From assembly GCA_015069695.1 (NCBI GenBank), contig JADCRZ010000004.1, forward strand, positions 186,001 through 250,000: a stretch of DNA of 64,000 bases. The letters run 5' to 3'. Under the pieces are notes generated by a model, which saw only the letters and a list, made by a program, of their open reading frames with translations, was not told the origin of the DNA and searched no databases. A program made the position numbers and the translations under genes. The DNA is from Williamsia sp. (GTDB lineage: Bacteria; Bacteroidota; Bacteroidia; Chitinophagales; Chitinophagaceae). This document shows, one piece after another, positions 40,977 to 49,434 of this stretch (within the stretch, counting starts at the first letter, position 1; each line of letters starts with the position of its first letter).

Positions 40977-42538
40977 AAACATATGCAAATAAAGAAATAG
41001 TAGATGCTGTGGTAATAGGAACGGGTGCAGGTGGCAGCCCGCTCCTGGCAAAGCTTTCAGCGGCAGGGATGAAAGTAGTGGCACTCGAGGCCGGCCCATA
41101 CTGGAACCCTGCGGTGGATTTTGCCAGCGACGAGCGCGAGCAGAACAAATTATACTGGCCCCACGAGCGGCTCAGCGCCGGTGCCGATCCGATCATATTT
41201 GGCCGCAACAACTCCGGTACAGGTGTAGGCGGTTCCACGCTGCATTACACCGCCTACATGCCCCGGCCACACCCGGAAGATTTTATGCTCTACACCGAAG
41301 CTGGTGTATCGGCAGACTGGCCCCTCACCTACTACGACCTGGAAAGATATTACGATGAGCTGGAATGGTTTCTGGGTATATCCGGTCCCACTCCTTACCC
41401 CTGGGGGCCGGCAAGAAAACGGGGTTATCCCCTGGCGGCGCTTCCACTCAACGCACCGGCCCAACTCATGGAAAAAGGCTGCCGCACATTGGGTATCCGT
41501 ACCAGTCCCGCTGCCAATGCAGCTCTTTCGGCCGCTTATTATCAGGAGCCTATTGGCTGGCGGCATGCCTGCACCAACCGGGGCTTTTGCGAAGCAGGAT
41601 GCAACAACGGCGCAAAAGCCAGTATGGACGTTACCTTTATTCCCCTGGCCGTTCACCATGGCGCCGAGATAAGACCTGCATGTTTTGTAACAGAACTGGA
41701 AGAGGACAGAAGCGGCAGGATTACAGCTGTGGCATACCTCCAGAACGGAAAGCAGCAAAAGCAGTTGTGCAAATGGATCTTTTTGTGCGCTGGCGCGATA
41801 GAAACGCCCCGCTTACTGCTGTATAATAAGATGGCCAACAGCAGCAACCAGGTAGGCAGAAACTTTATGGCACACACCTCCCTGCAGTTATGGGGAGAGT
41901 TTGAGGAAGAGACCCACCCGTACAAAGGCATACCTGGCGGCTTGATCTCGGAAGATACGCTCCGGCCCCATGGAGCGGATTTTGCTTCCGGTTACCTGGT
42001 GCAATCCATTGGCGTGTTGCCGGTAACCTACGCCAGCACACTGGTAAGAACAACAGGACTGTGGGGCGCAGCTTTGCGGGAACGCATGCAGCAGTACAAT
42101 CATGTGGCAGGCATTAACATGCACGGTGATTGTTTGCCGCAGCCCGGCAACTTTTTAGCATTATCGGATGAGCAGGACGATATGGGCTTGCCCAAACCTG
42201 TTGTGTATTTCAGCAACGGAGACAATGAAAAAAGAATGGCCGCACATGCAAAAGCGCTGATGACCCGCATCTGGGAAGCTGCGGGTGCCCGTCATATCTG
42301 GTCGAACATGCGCAATGCCCATACAATTGGCACCTGCCGCATGGGAACCGACCCGGCGCTGTCGGTGGTAAACAGCGAAGGGCGCTCACATGACATCCCC
42401 AACCTGTACATCTGCGACAATTCTATCTTTCCCAGTGCACTCCGTGTAAACCCTTCCCTCACCATCATGGCGCTTTCTTTAAGAACAGCAGACCTTTTTC
42501 TGGCACACAGCAAACGGTTAGAAAACGCATCATTATGA
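40973..42538 (+). CDS. GMC-family FAD-dependent oxidoreductase
   Basis: A 521-residue flavoprotein. The FAD-binding motif VVIGTGAGGSP occurs at residues 13-23, the second GMC block at VGGSTLHYTAYMPRP, and the C-terminal NAHTIGTCRMG and NPSLTIMALSLR carry the catalytic His/Asn region. GMC enzymes oxidise primary or secondary alcohols, often sugars, and with a subunit 3 partner typically use a quinone or cytochrome acceptor. No export signal is visible. It overlaps both neighbours by 4 bp, so the three genes form one operon. Confidence 0.9.
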   Translation: MKTYANKEIVDAVVIGTGAGGSPLLAKLSAAGMKVVALEAGPYWNPAVDFASDEREQNKLYWPHERLSAGADPIIFGRNNSGTGVGGSTLHYTAYMPRPHPEDFMLYTEAGVSADWPLTYYDLERYYDELEWFLGISGPTPYPWGPARKRGYPLAALPLNAPAQLMEKGCRTLGIRTSPAANAALSAAYYQEPIGWRHACTNRGFCEAGCNNGAKASMDVTFIPLAVHHGAEIRPACFVTELEEDRSGRITAVAYLQNGKQQKQLCKWIFLCAGAIETPRLLLYNKMANSSNQVGRNFMAHTSLQLWGEFEEETHPYKGIPGGLISEDTLRPHGADFASGYLVQSIGVLPVTYASTLVRTTGLWGAALRERMQQYNHVAGINMHGDCLPQPGNFLALSDEQDDMGLPKPVVYFSNGDNEKRMAAHAKALMTRIWEAAGARHIWSNMRNAHTIGTCRMGTDPALSVVNSEGRSHDIPNLYICDNSIFPSALRVNPSLTIMALSLRTADLFLAHSKRLENASL

Positions 42539-43872
42539 CAACAAACAGCTTTCTTGGCTTGATCAAAAAGAAATGGGGCGATGCTCCGTACGACGGAGAC
42601 CAGTATGGTGGCGGGGCAGGCCATAGCGGCAGCGGACTGCCCAGAGATACAGACGGCAATTTTATGTTTGCAACCGGTATAGAATGTTCTTATCCTACCA
42701 TCCGGAATAAGACAATCCGCAGAGACCAGCTGGAAGAATGCGGCCATTATAGACACTGGCGGGAAGACTTTCGCCTTGTGAAAGAACTGGGTTTGAACGT
42801 GCTCCGGTACGGGCTGCCCTACTATTCCATCCACCAAGGGCCCGGTAAATATAACTGGAGCTTTGCCGATGAGGTGATGCGGGAAATGGAACGGTTGAAG
42901 ATCACACCCATTCTTGACCTGATGCATTTTGGCGTGCCGGACTGGATCGGGGATTTTCAGAATCCGGAATTGCCGATCCATTTTGCGGAATATGCGGGCG
43001 CAGTAGCGGAACGGTACCCCTGGGTCAGGTTTTATACACCCATCAATGAGATCTATGTCTCTGCCCGTGCAAGCGGCAAAGATGGTCTTTGGAATGAACA
43101 GCTCAAAACAGACCGGGGATTTGTAACAGCCTTGAAAAACCTGGTGGCCGCCAGCATCATGGCCAATCACCAGATTGCCAACCGCCGGCACGACTGCATC
43201 ATTGTGCAAAGCGAAAGCGCCGAGTACATGCACGACATCTGCGGTACGCAGGCCAAGGAAGAGCTGAACAACAAGCTGCGTTTTCTCTCGTTCGATCTCC
43301 TGTATGCCCATCATCCTGATGCCGACGTTTATGCATTCTTGCTAGACAACGGGATGACGCCGGAAGAGTACAAATGGTTCATGGCCGGCGAGCCGCCCGG
43401 CTACCAGGTCATGGGCAATGATTATTATGGCCGGAACGAAAAGATCAAGCTGCCGGATGGCACCATGCTCAATGCCATGGATGTACTTGGATGGTACAAA
43501 ATAACCCGCGAATACTATGAACGGTACAGAAAACCCGTGATGCATACCGAAACAAATGTATTTGAAGCCGACCAGGCCTCTATGTGGCTCTGGAAGCAAT
43601 GGCTCAACATCCTGCAGATCAGAAAAGAAGGCGTACCCGTGTTGGGCTTTACCTGGTATAGCCTGATTGACCAGATAGACTGGGACATAGAGCTGGCCGA
43701 AAAACGGAACCGGGTCAATGAATGCGGTTTGTACGACTTGGATCGGAAACCCCGTCCTGTTGCGGCTTCCTACAAAATGCTGCTGGAACATTTCGGACAG
43801 ATCACCATTGTTCCCTTCGGAGAAATGCTGGCACTCACCCGGGAGCCGGCCCGGTTGAAGATGGATGTATAA
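42535..43872 (+). CDS. Glycoside hydrolase family 1-like (beta-glucosidase-type) protein
   Basis: A 445-residue TIM-barrel protein similar to GH1. The acid/base candidate is the Glu of YTPINEIYV (about residue 170) and the nucleophile candidate is the Glu of MHTETNVFEAD (about residue 337). Both fit the GH1 T-x-N-E and T-E-N motifs. FTWYSLIDQIDWD and the C-terminal YDLDRKPRPVAASYK are also GH1-like. The N-terminal 50 residues are Gly-rich and atypical. There is no signal peptide. It would release or process sugars for the oxidoreductase encoded just upstream. Confidence 0.82.
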   Translation: MTTNSFLGLIKKKWGDAPYDGDQYGGGAGHSGSGLPRDTDGNFMFATGIECSYPTIRNKTIRRDQLEECGHYRHWREDFRLVKELGLNVLRYGLPYYSIHQGPGKYNWSFADEVMREMERLKITPILDLMHFGVPDWIGDFQNPELPIHFAEYAGAVAERYPWVRFYTPINEIYVSARASGKDGLWNEQLKTDRGFVTALKNLVAASIMANHQIANRRHDCIIVQSESAEYMHDICGTQAKEELNNKLRFLSFDLLYAHHPDADVYAFLLDNGMTPEEYKWFMAGEPPGYQVMGNDYYGRNEKIKLPDGTMLNAMDVLGWYKITREYYERYRKPVMHTETNVFEADQASMWLWKQWLNILQIRKEGVPVLGFTWYSLIDQIDWDIELAEKRNRVNECGLYDLDRKPRPVAASYKMLLEHFGQITIVPFGEMLALTREPARLKMDV

Positions 43873-43956
43873 TATCGAATTGAATTTAAGTGTATGGTAT
43901 AAGTCAGACAGCGTTTCTCTGTTCTACAAGGTTGAGAACTTATGTGCAGGTATCAA

Positions 43957-44976
43957 CTAAGGCATACCTGCCTGCAGCCACCGTTGCAGGTGATAAGAGA
44001 TGGTGGCTGATTCTATGATAAATCCATCGTGCCCGTAAATGGAATCAATTTCAGCATAGGTGGAACCGATGATGTGGTGGGCCAGGTATTGCTGCTCTAC
44101 TACAGGGCACAGGATATCGCTGCTGATCCCGATAACGAGGGTAGGCTGCAGAATGGTTTTGAGCACGCCTTCCAGGCTCTTGCCGCGGCCGCGGCCCAGG
44201 TGGTGTGTATCCATTGATTTGGTCAGCAGCCAATAGCTGTACGCATTGAATCTTTTTACGAGCTTATCGCCCTGGTACTGCATGTAAGAAGAAGCCCGGT
44301 AATGATCCAGCTTTTCCTTGTCTTCGTCTGTTTGCTTCTGCACCAGAATTCCATAGTTGCGGTAGCTGAGCATGCCTACGGCCCGGGCGGCTTTTAAACC
44401 CTTGCTGCCGGCCTTTTCTGTTTCATGCAGCCATGTTCCGTCTGCCTCGATGGCCAGCCGCTGGGTTGTATGTACGGCGATGCCCCAGGCACTCTCGCTG
44501 GCTGAGGTAGCGATCAGAAAAATCCGTTGGATCATGGCTGGTTCCATCACAGCCCATTCCAGCACCTGGTAGCCACCCATGCTGCCGCCCATCAGCAGAA
44601 AGATCTTTTCAATCTGCAGGTGGCGGCACAACAGGAGGTGTGCCTTTACCATATCGCGGATGGTGATCAGCGGAAAACGGTGATAATAGGGTTGACCGGT
44701 TAGATCTTTGCTCAGGGGGCCTGTTGTACCGTAACAGGAGCCAAGGATGTTGGCACAAACAACAAAGTATCTTTCCGGATCGATCACATGCCCCTCTCCT
44801 ACCATGCCCGGCCACCAGGCAGTCACTTCTGAATTGGCCGTTAGCGCATGGCATACCCATACAACATTGCTCCGGTCGCTGTTGAGCTGGCCGTAGGTAT
44901 TGTAAGCGATGGTGATTCCATGAAGCAATTCCCCACCTTCCAGTTGAAACGGCTCATTGCAGTGGAATTGGTTCAT
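43957..44976 (-). CDS. metX: Homoserine O-acetyltransferase
   Basis: A 339-residue alpha/beta hydrolase-fold protein. The nucleophile is Ser132 in LLMGGSMGGYQVLEW, and the C-terminal YGHDGFI carries the Asp/His of the triad. The MetX pattern also includes VCHALTANSE and SCYGTTGP. It makes O-acetyl-L-homoserine, the substrate for the sulfhydrylase encoded by metZ nearby. Acyl-donor specificity (acetyl versus succinyl) cannot be read from sequence with certainty. The ATG at 44976 gives the usual start. Confidence 0.9.
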   Translation of the reverse strand: MNQFHCNEPFQLEGGELLHGITIAYNTYGQLNSDRSNVVWVCHALTANSEVTAWWPGMVGEGHVIDPERYFVVCANILGSCYGTTGPLSKDLTGQPYYHRFPLITIRDMVKAHLLLCRHLQIEKIFLLMGGSMGGYQVLEWAVMEPAMIQRIFLIATSASESAWGIAVHTTQRLAIEADGTWLHETEKAGSKGLKAARAVGMLSYRNYGILVQKQTDEDKEKLDHYRASSYMQYQGDKLVKRFNAYSYWLLTKSMDTHHLGRGRGKSLEGVLKTILQPTLVIGISSDILCPVVEQQYLAHHIIGSTYAEIDSIYGHDGFIIESATISYHLQRWLQAGMP

Positions 44977-45020
44977 CAATGGTTCTAAATTGAAATCGCA
45001 AAGTAAAGCACTCTGTGAAT

Positions 45021-45028
45021 TACATTTG
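45021..45028 (+). promoter_or_regulatory. Bacteroidota -7 promoter element for the OsmC-family gene
   Basis: TACATTTG matches TAnnTTTG exactly and lies 12 nt upstream of the ATG at 45041, between divergent metX and the OsmC gene. Confidence 0.45.
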
Positions 45029-45040
45029 TAAAAAATTTCC

Positions 45041-45481
45041 ATGATACACGTTGAAGTAAACCGCGTAGCAGGAGACTATGGCTTTGAAGCAAAAGACGCC
45101 AACGGACACACCATCCGGCTTGATACCAGTCCGGAAACCGGCGGCACCAATTTCGGCGTCAGACCCATGCAGGCCCTCCTGATGGGGCTGGGTGGCTGTA
45201 GTGGCATCGACGTAGTTTCAATTCTGAAGAAACAACGCCAGACCATCGACGATTTCAGCATGAAGATCGAAGGCGAACGGGAGGCAGATGCTGTTCCTTC
45301 GCTGTGGACGGATGTTAAGATCGTATTTGAGCTGAAGGGAAAAATAGACCCGGAAAAAGCAAAACGTGCCTGCGAGCTGTCTATCGAAAAATACTGTTCG
45401 GTGGCCGAAACCCTCCGCAAGGCAGGCACTTCCATCAAATGGGAAGTAAGGGTGCTGAATACGGAAGAAGTAAGCAGCTAG
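45041..45481 (+). CDS. OsmC-family protein
   Basis: A 146-residue OsmC-fold protein with the first catalytic-type motif region GVRPMQALLMGLGGCSGIDVV (given in part), where a conserved Cys sits, and the second Cys in KYCSVAETLRKAG. This two-Cys arrangement is that of thiol-dependent peroxidases of the OsmC/Ohr superfamily; the YhfA-like subgroup has no proven substrate. It sits between metX and metZ, so a link to sulfur metabolism is plausible but unproven. Confidence 0.85.
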   Translation: MIHVEVNRVAGDYGFEAKDANGHTIRLDTSPETGGTNFGVRPMQALLMGLGGCSGIDVVSILKKQRQTIDDFSMKIEGEREADAVPSLWTDVKIVFELKGKIDPEKAKRACELSIEKYCSVAETLRKAGTSIKWEVRVLNTEEVSS

Positions 45482-45548
45482 ATGACATCGAACAAATAAG
45501 ACCCCCTCCTGCTTTGGAGGGATTGTGTAACAAAACCGCGTATAATTA

Positions 45549-46718
45549 ATGGATTTACACCCGATCACCCAGGCGATCCGTACACAAACGGCGCAGACAA
45601 ATGAGATGGAGCACTCTACGCCTCTCTTCCTTACCAGCAGCTTCTGTTTCGACAATGCAGAAGAAATGCGGGCGGCTTTTGCCGATGAAACGGACGACAA
45701 TATCTATAGCCGTTTCAGCAATCCCAACGTGCATGAGTTCTCTGAGAGAGTGCGTGTGCTGGAAGGTGCTGAAGCGGCGTATGGAACAGCTTCCGGCATG
45801 AGCGCTGTATTTGCTTCTTTTATGGCCTTGCTCAAAAGCGGCGACCACCTGCTTTCCTGCAATGCTATTTTTGGAAGCACCCATACCGTGATCACAAAAT
45901 ACCTGAACCGCTACGGCATAGAATACTCCTATGTGCCTGCGGGAAAACCGGAGGAATGGGAAGCTGCCATCAGGCCCAATACAAAAATGATTTACCTGGA
46001 AACGCCTACCAATCCGGGACTTGACATCATTGACCTGGAATTTGCAGGTAAGCTGGCAGCCAAACACAACCTGATCCTGAATGTAGACAACTGTTTTGCT
46101 ACCCCGGTAGGCCAGCGCCCGATTGAATGGGGCGCCCACCTGGTCGTGCATTCCGCCACCAAATGGATGGACGGACAAGGTCGCGTACTGGGCGGGGTTG
46201 TGGCAGGCAAAAAAGAGCTGGTCCACCAGATCTACTTGTTCTGCCGCAGTACAGGTCCGGCGATGTCTCCCTTTAATGCCTGGGTCATCAGCAAGAGCCT
46301 GGAGACGCTCCACGTGCGCATGGAACGCCATGCAGCCAATGCCCTCCATATTGCGAAAGCCCTGGAGCACCATCCCCAGATCAGCTGGCTGAAATATCCT
46401 TTCCTGCCCAGCCATCCGCAACATAAGATTGCCGTGAAACAAATGCAGAACGGCGGCGGCATTGTTTGCTTTGAGCTAAAGGGCGGATTGGAAAGCGGCC
46501 GGAAATTCCTGAATTCGCTGGAGCTGCTCACACTCACCGCCAACCTGGGTGATTCCAGAAGCATTGCTTCCCACCCGGCCAGCACTACCCATGCCAAGCT
46601 CACCGAAGAAGAACGCCTGGCCGTCAACATCACTCCCGGCCTCATCCGCATTTCCACCGGCCTGGAGTACGCCGATGATATTCTGCAGGACATCCTGCAG
46701 GCGCTGGATAAGGTCTGA
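45549..46718 (+). CDS. metZ: O-acyl-homoserine sulfhydrylase (trans-sulfuration PLP enzyme family)
   Basis: A 389-residue Cys/Met-metabolism PLP enzyme. The PLP lysine is Lys205 in HSATKWMDGQGRVLGG, and YGTASGMSAVFA, YLETPTNPG and RISTGLEYADDI are the other standard motifs. The short insertion pattern and the WMDGQGR sequence suit MetZ-type enzymes, which make homocysteine from O-acyl-homoserine and sulfide. With metX it provides methionine by direct sulfhydrylation. The stop TGA lies inside inverted repeat copy E. Confidence 0.88.
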   Translation: MDLHPITQAIRTQTAQTNEMEHSTPLFLTSSFCFDNAEEMRAAFADETDDNIYSRFSNPNVHEFSERVRVLEGAEAAYGTASGMSAVFASFMALLKSGDHLLSCNAIFGSTHTVITKYLNRYGIEYSYVPAGKPEEWEAAIRPNTKMIYLETPTNPGLDIIDLEFAGKLAAKHNLILNVDNCFATPVGQRPIEWGAHLVVHSATKWMDGQGRVLGGVVAGKKELVHQIYLFCRSTGPAMSPFNAWVISKSLETLHVRMERHAANALHIAKALEHHPQISWLKYPFLPSHPQHKIAVKQMQNGGGIVCFELKGGLESGRKFLNSLELLTLTANLGDSRSIASHPASTTHAKLTEEERLAVNITPGLIRISTGLEYADDILQDILQALDKV

Positions 46719-46859
46719 ACCATGATTTACAGGATTTGAGGGATTCTCAGGATTGTGGGTGGGTTGGATCGATTAGCTTGCTGGCAAAAACTTTACCTGT
46801 TTGATGAATGACCCACTACAATCCCCGAATCCTTTAAATCCTGTAAATCATGGTTCAGA
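46714..46859. repeat. Intergenic inverted repeat, copy E
   Basis: A 146-bp element. The outer 24 bases of both arms are identical and begin TCTGAACCATGATTTACAGG. The deeper arms (GGATTC, then GGATTGT..GTGGG) remain mostly complementary. The loop has TTGCTGGC at 46778-46785, as in copy C. The metZ stop codon (46716-46718) lies in the left end. The downstream CBS-domain gene starts 57 bp after the right end. Confidence 0.9.
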
Positions 46860-46915
46860 TATCTATAAATTTTCTATCTTCCGTTTACGAATTACACACT
46901 ACAAACCAGCTGCAT

Positions 46916-47350
46916 ATGAAAAAAGTTTCAGACATACTTGAACGCAAAGGAGCGTCCGTTGTTTCTATCCATCCTGATACCTCTGTACTCGACGCTTTGA
47001 AGCTGATGGCCGAAAAAAATATCGGCTCTGTAATCGTGATGCAGGAGCAGGAGTTTTTGGGTATTATGACAGAGCGGGATTATTCACGCAAAGTGATCCT
47101 GAAAGGCAAGTCTTCCACCGACACCCAAGTAGCAGAGATCATGACCACCGGCTTTCCGACGGTGGTGCCTGATGACAGCATTGAACACTGCATGGAGTTG
47201 ATTTCCTTGCACAACATCCGCTACCTGCCTGTTTTTAAAAGCAACGCGGTGATTGGCATTATCTCCATGACCGACCTGATCAAACAAACCATTCTCGGAC
47301 AGGAAGAAACCATCTCCCAGCTGAAGGATTATTTACATGCAAGCATGTAA
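46916..47350 (+). CDS. CBS-domain protein
   Basis: A 144-residue protein made of a CBS pair: KKVSDILERKGASVVSIHPD...DALKLMAEKNIGSVIVMQ and VAEIMTTGFPTVVPDDSIEHCMELI...IRYLPVFK (given in parts), each with the family's nucleotide-binding pattern. CBS pairs bind adenosine compounds; the target is unknown as no other domain is fused. The ATG at 46916 is chosen; the earlier in-frame ATG lies inside the repeat. It converges with the DoxX gene, 1 bp away. Confidence 0.87.
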   Translation: MKKVSDILERKGASVVSIHPDTSVLDALKLMAEKNIGSVIVMQEQEFLGIMTERDYSRKVILKGKSSTDTQVAEIMTTGFPTVVPDDSIEHCMELISLHNIRYLPVFKSNAVIGIISMTDLIKQTILGQEETISQLKDYLHASM

Positions 47351-47351
47351 A

Positions 47352-47837
47352 CTACATAGCCAGTCTTTCCGCAGGGGTTGCCGTTGAAGCAGGGTGTTTA
47401 TGCATCGCTGCATCAAGGCTCCATTTCCCTCCGCCTACTACAATCAGGATAATGCACAGCCCGATGATGAGCAAGTGAAATTCAAAACCCTCATGCGCAT
47501 CGGGCAGCATATTCCAGTTCATAAAAAAGCCGTACTTGATATGCGATGTAAGAATGATGCCCATGAAGTTGATGAACATGGCAATGGCCCAGAACCGGGT
47601 GGCAAAGCCAGCAACAATGCAGATAGCACCGATTGATTCAATTACAATCACCAGAAATGCAATGAGCCAGGGCAGGTTCATGTGCTGCGTGAAGCTTGTC
47701 ATGGTATTGGTAAATCCATAGCCTCCAAACCATCCAAACAATTTCTGAGCACCATGCGGAAAGACCACCAAACCCAAGGTAAGACGGGCAATCAGAGCAG
47801 CCCGGTCGCTTCTCTCTGTAAAGAAAAACCTTTTCAT
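47352..47837 (-). CDS. DoxX-family membrane protein
   Basis: A 161-residue protein with four hydrophobic helices. The start RLTLGLVVFPHGAQKLFGWFGG is the DoxX pattern (R....G..F..HG..KL). Some DoxX proteins are quinol-oxidase subunits, others are of unknown function in the inner membrane; no thiosulfate-oxidation genes are nearby. The C-terminus is a His/Pro/Ala-rich tail. The start is the ATG at 47837. Confidence 0.82.
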   Translation of the reverse strand: MKRFFFTERSDRAALIARLTLGLVVFPHGAQKLFGWFGGYGFTNTMTSFTQHMNLPWLIAFLVIVIESIGAICIVAGFATRFWAIAMFINFMGIILTSHIKYGFFMNWNMLPDAHEGFEFHLLIIGLCIILIVVGGGKWSLDAAMHKHPASTATPAERLAM

Positions 47838-48080
47838 ACGTTTTGTTTGAAGTGAAGGAAAGTAATGTGGGGAAGCTATCATGGATCAGCAGGAGCAAGC
47901 AATTCCTGACACCATTTTTGAAACGAGGCCGTGCTCGTCCTTGTAATTCATATAGCTGTCATTGCTGTATGAAGTTAACTAAATTGGTGCGTTGGTGAAA
48001 AAGTTTTTCCCAACCCGGGAAAGACCGGTATGAGCAACGCTAAGCTTTGATAAGTGGTAAATGGGGCGTGGAGCGTCCGC
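47838..48080. other. Intergenic region without recognised feature
   Basis: This 243-bp gap between the starts of doxX and the end of the DUF58 gene has no convincing reading frame, RNA gene or repeat arm. It probably contains the doxX promoter, but no perfect TAnnTTTG was found on the relevant strand. Confidence 0.4.
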
Positions 48081-49424
48081 CTATATCGCCTGGCGTGCTT
48101 TTAACTCAAGGTACTTGTTGATCGTATTTACCGTCAGGTTTTCCGGTGCAGTAAGCAGCGACAAAATACCATACTGCTGCAGTTCTTTTACGATCATCTT
48201 TTTCTCGTACGCAAATTTTTCTGCAATGGTTTTTACATAGATCGACTCAAGATCTTTTGCCTCCTGCATGGTTAAGCTGTGCAGCTCGGTATTTTCAAAA
48301 AAGATCACCAGCAGCAGATGATGCGTGGCTATTTTCCGCAGGTAAGGAAGCTGTCTTCTTAGCCCGGAAAGAGATTCAAAATTTGTATAAAGAACAATAA
48401 GACTGCGTTGTTTTATTTTGCTGCGGATATACGTATACAGCCGCTCATAATCACTTTCGAGGTAGCGGGTTTTCTGATGGTACAGGTTTTCCAGGATCAG
48501 CTGCATCTGCACCGCTTTTTTATCAGCCGGCACCATGGTATTGATCTTTTCCGAGAACGTAACCAGTCCTGCACGGTCTCCTTTTACCAGCGCCACATTG
48601 AGCAACACCAGCGATGAATTGATAGCATAATCAAGCAGGCTCAACCCTTCAAAAGGCATCTTCATTACCCGGCCTTTGTCAATGATGCAGTAAACCTGCT
48701 GGCTTCTTTCATCGGTATAGTGGTTCACCATCACCTGGCCCCTGCGGGCAGTGGCTTTCCAGTTTACCGTTCTGTAATCATCGCCGGCAACCCATTCCTT
48801 GATCTGTTCATATTCCATGCTGTGCCCGATCCTCCGTACTTTCTTCACCCCGGCTTTGTTCAGCTCATTGTGTGTGGCCATGAGCTGGTATTTGCGCATC
48901 TGCAGAAAAGAAGGATAAACAGCAACCTGTGTGGATCCTCCAAACTGAAAGCGGCGCTTTGCAAGGTTAAAAAGGGTGTTGGCAAAAACGTTGATCCGGC
49001 CAAACTGATACTCGCCCCTTTTTACCGGCCGCAACTTGTAGGTGATGACTCCGGTTGCTTTGGCACCTATCCCTGTTTTAAACAGGACATCTCTTTTTTG
49101 AAACTGGTCGGGTATTTCATCGATGATCTCTGTATGTATGGCAAAGGGATAAAAATTTTGCAGATCTATCCTGACTCCATTCTCATCGCCATTGCTAAAA
49201 CGGTCAGCATGGCTGCGGCCGGCCCATAGTCCCTTGCTGCTAAAGAGCAAATAATAATCTACTACAAACAACAGCCCCACTACACTCAGTGCGAGGTAGG
49301 GGATCAGGCCCAGCCAGGGTAAAAAAAAGCGCAGCAGGAAAAGCAGTGAGCAGGCGGTCAGCAGCGTGTACCAGCGCCGGCTGAAAAACAAATCACCAAT
49401 ATACTGCTTGAGAAAAGCTTTCAA
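48081..49424 (-). CDS. DUF58 domain protein with two N-terminal membrane helices
   Basis: A 447-residue protein. Two hydrophobic helices occur near residues 18-60. The DUF58 (vWA-related) core is shown by YRTVNWKATARRGQVMVNHY near residue 220 and CIIDKGRVMKMPFEGL and LVTFSEKINTMV. DUF58 proteins are encoded with MoxR-type AAA ATPases and are thought to act as membrane-linked chaperone partners. It overlaps functionally with the MoxR gene immediately upstream (11 bp apart) and is the last gene of this cluster. Confidence 0.88.
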   Translation of the reverse strand: MKAFLKQYIGDLFFSRRWYTLLTACSLLFLLRFFLPWLGLIPYLALSVVGLLFVVDYYLLFSSKGLWAGRSHADRFSNGDENGVRIDLQNFYPFAIHTEIIDEIPDQFQKRDVLFKTGIGAKATGVITYKLRPVKRGEYQFGRINVFANTLFNLAKRRFQFGGSTQVAVYPSFLQMRKYQLMATHNELNKAGVKKVRRIGHSMEYEQIKEWVAGDDYRTVNWKATARRGQVMVNHYTDERSQQVYCIIDKGRVMKMPFEGLSLLDYAINSSLVLLNVALVKGDRAGLVTFSEKINTMVPADKKAVQMQLILENLYHQKTRYLESDYERLYTYIRSKIKQRSLIVLYTNFESLSGLRRQLPYLRKIATHHLLLVIFFENTELHSLTMQEAKDLESIYVKTIAEKFAYEKKMIVKELQQYGILSLLTAPENLTVNTINKYLELKARQAI

Positions 49425-49434
49425 GGGAAGGCGT

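Noticed and set aside
45504-45521. Hairpin CCCTCC..GGAGGG as a terminator after the OsmC gene
   Set aside because: There is only a 6-bp stem and no T-run downstream, so termination is not supported.
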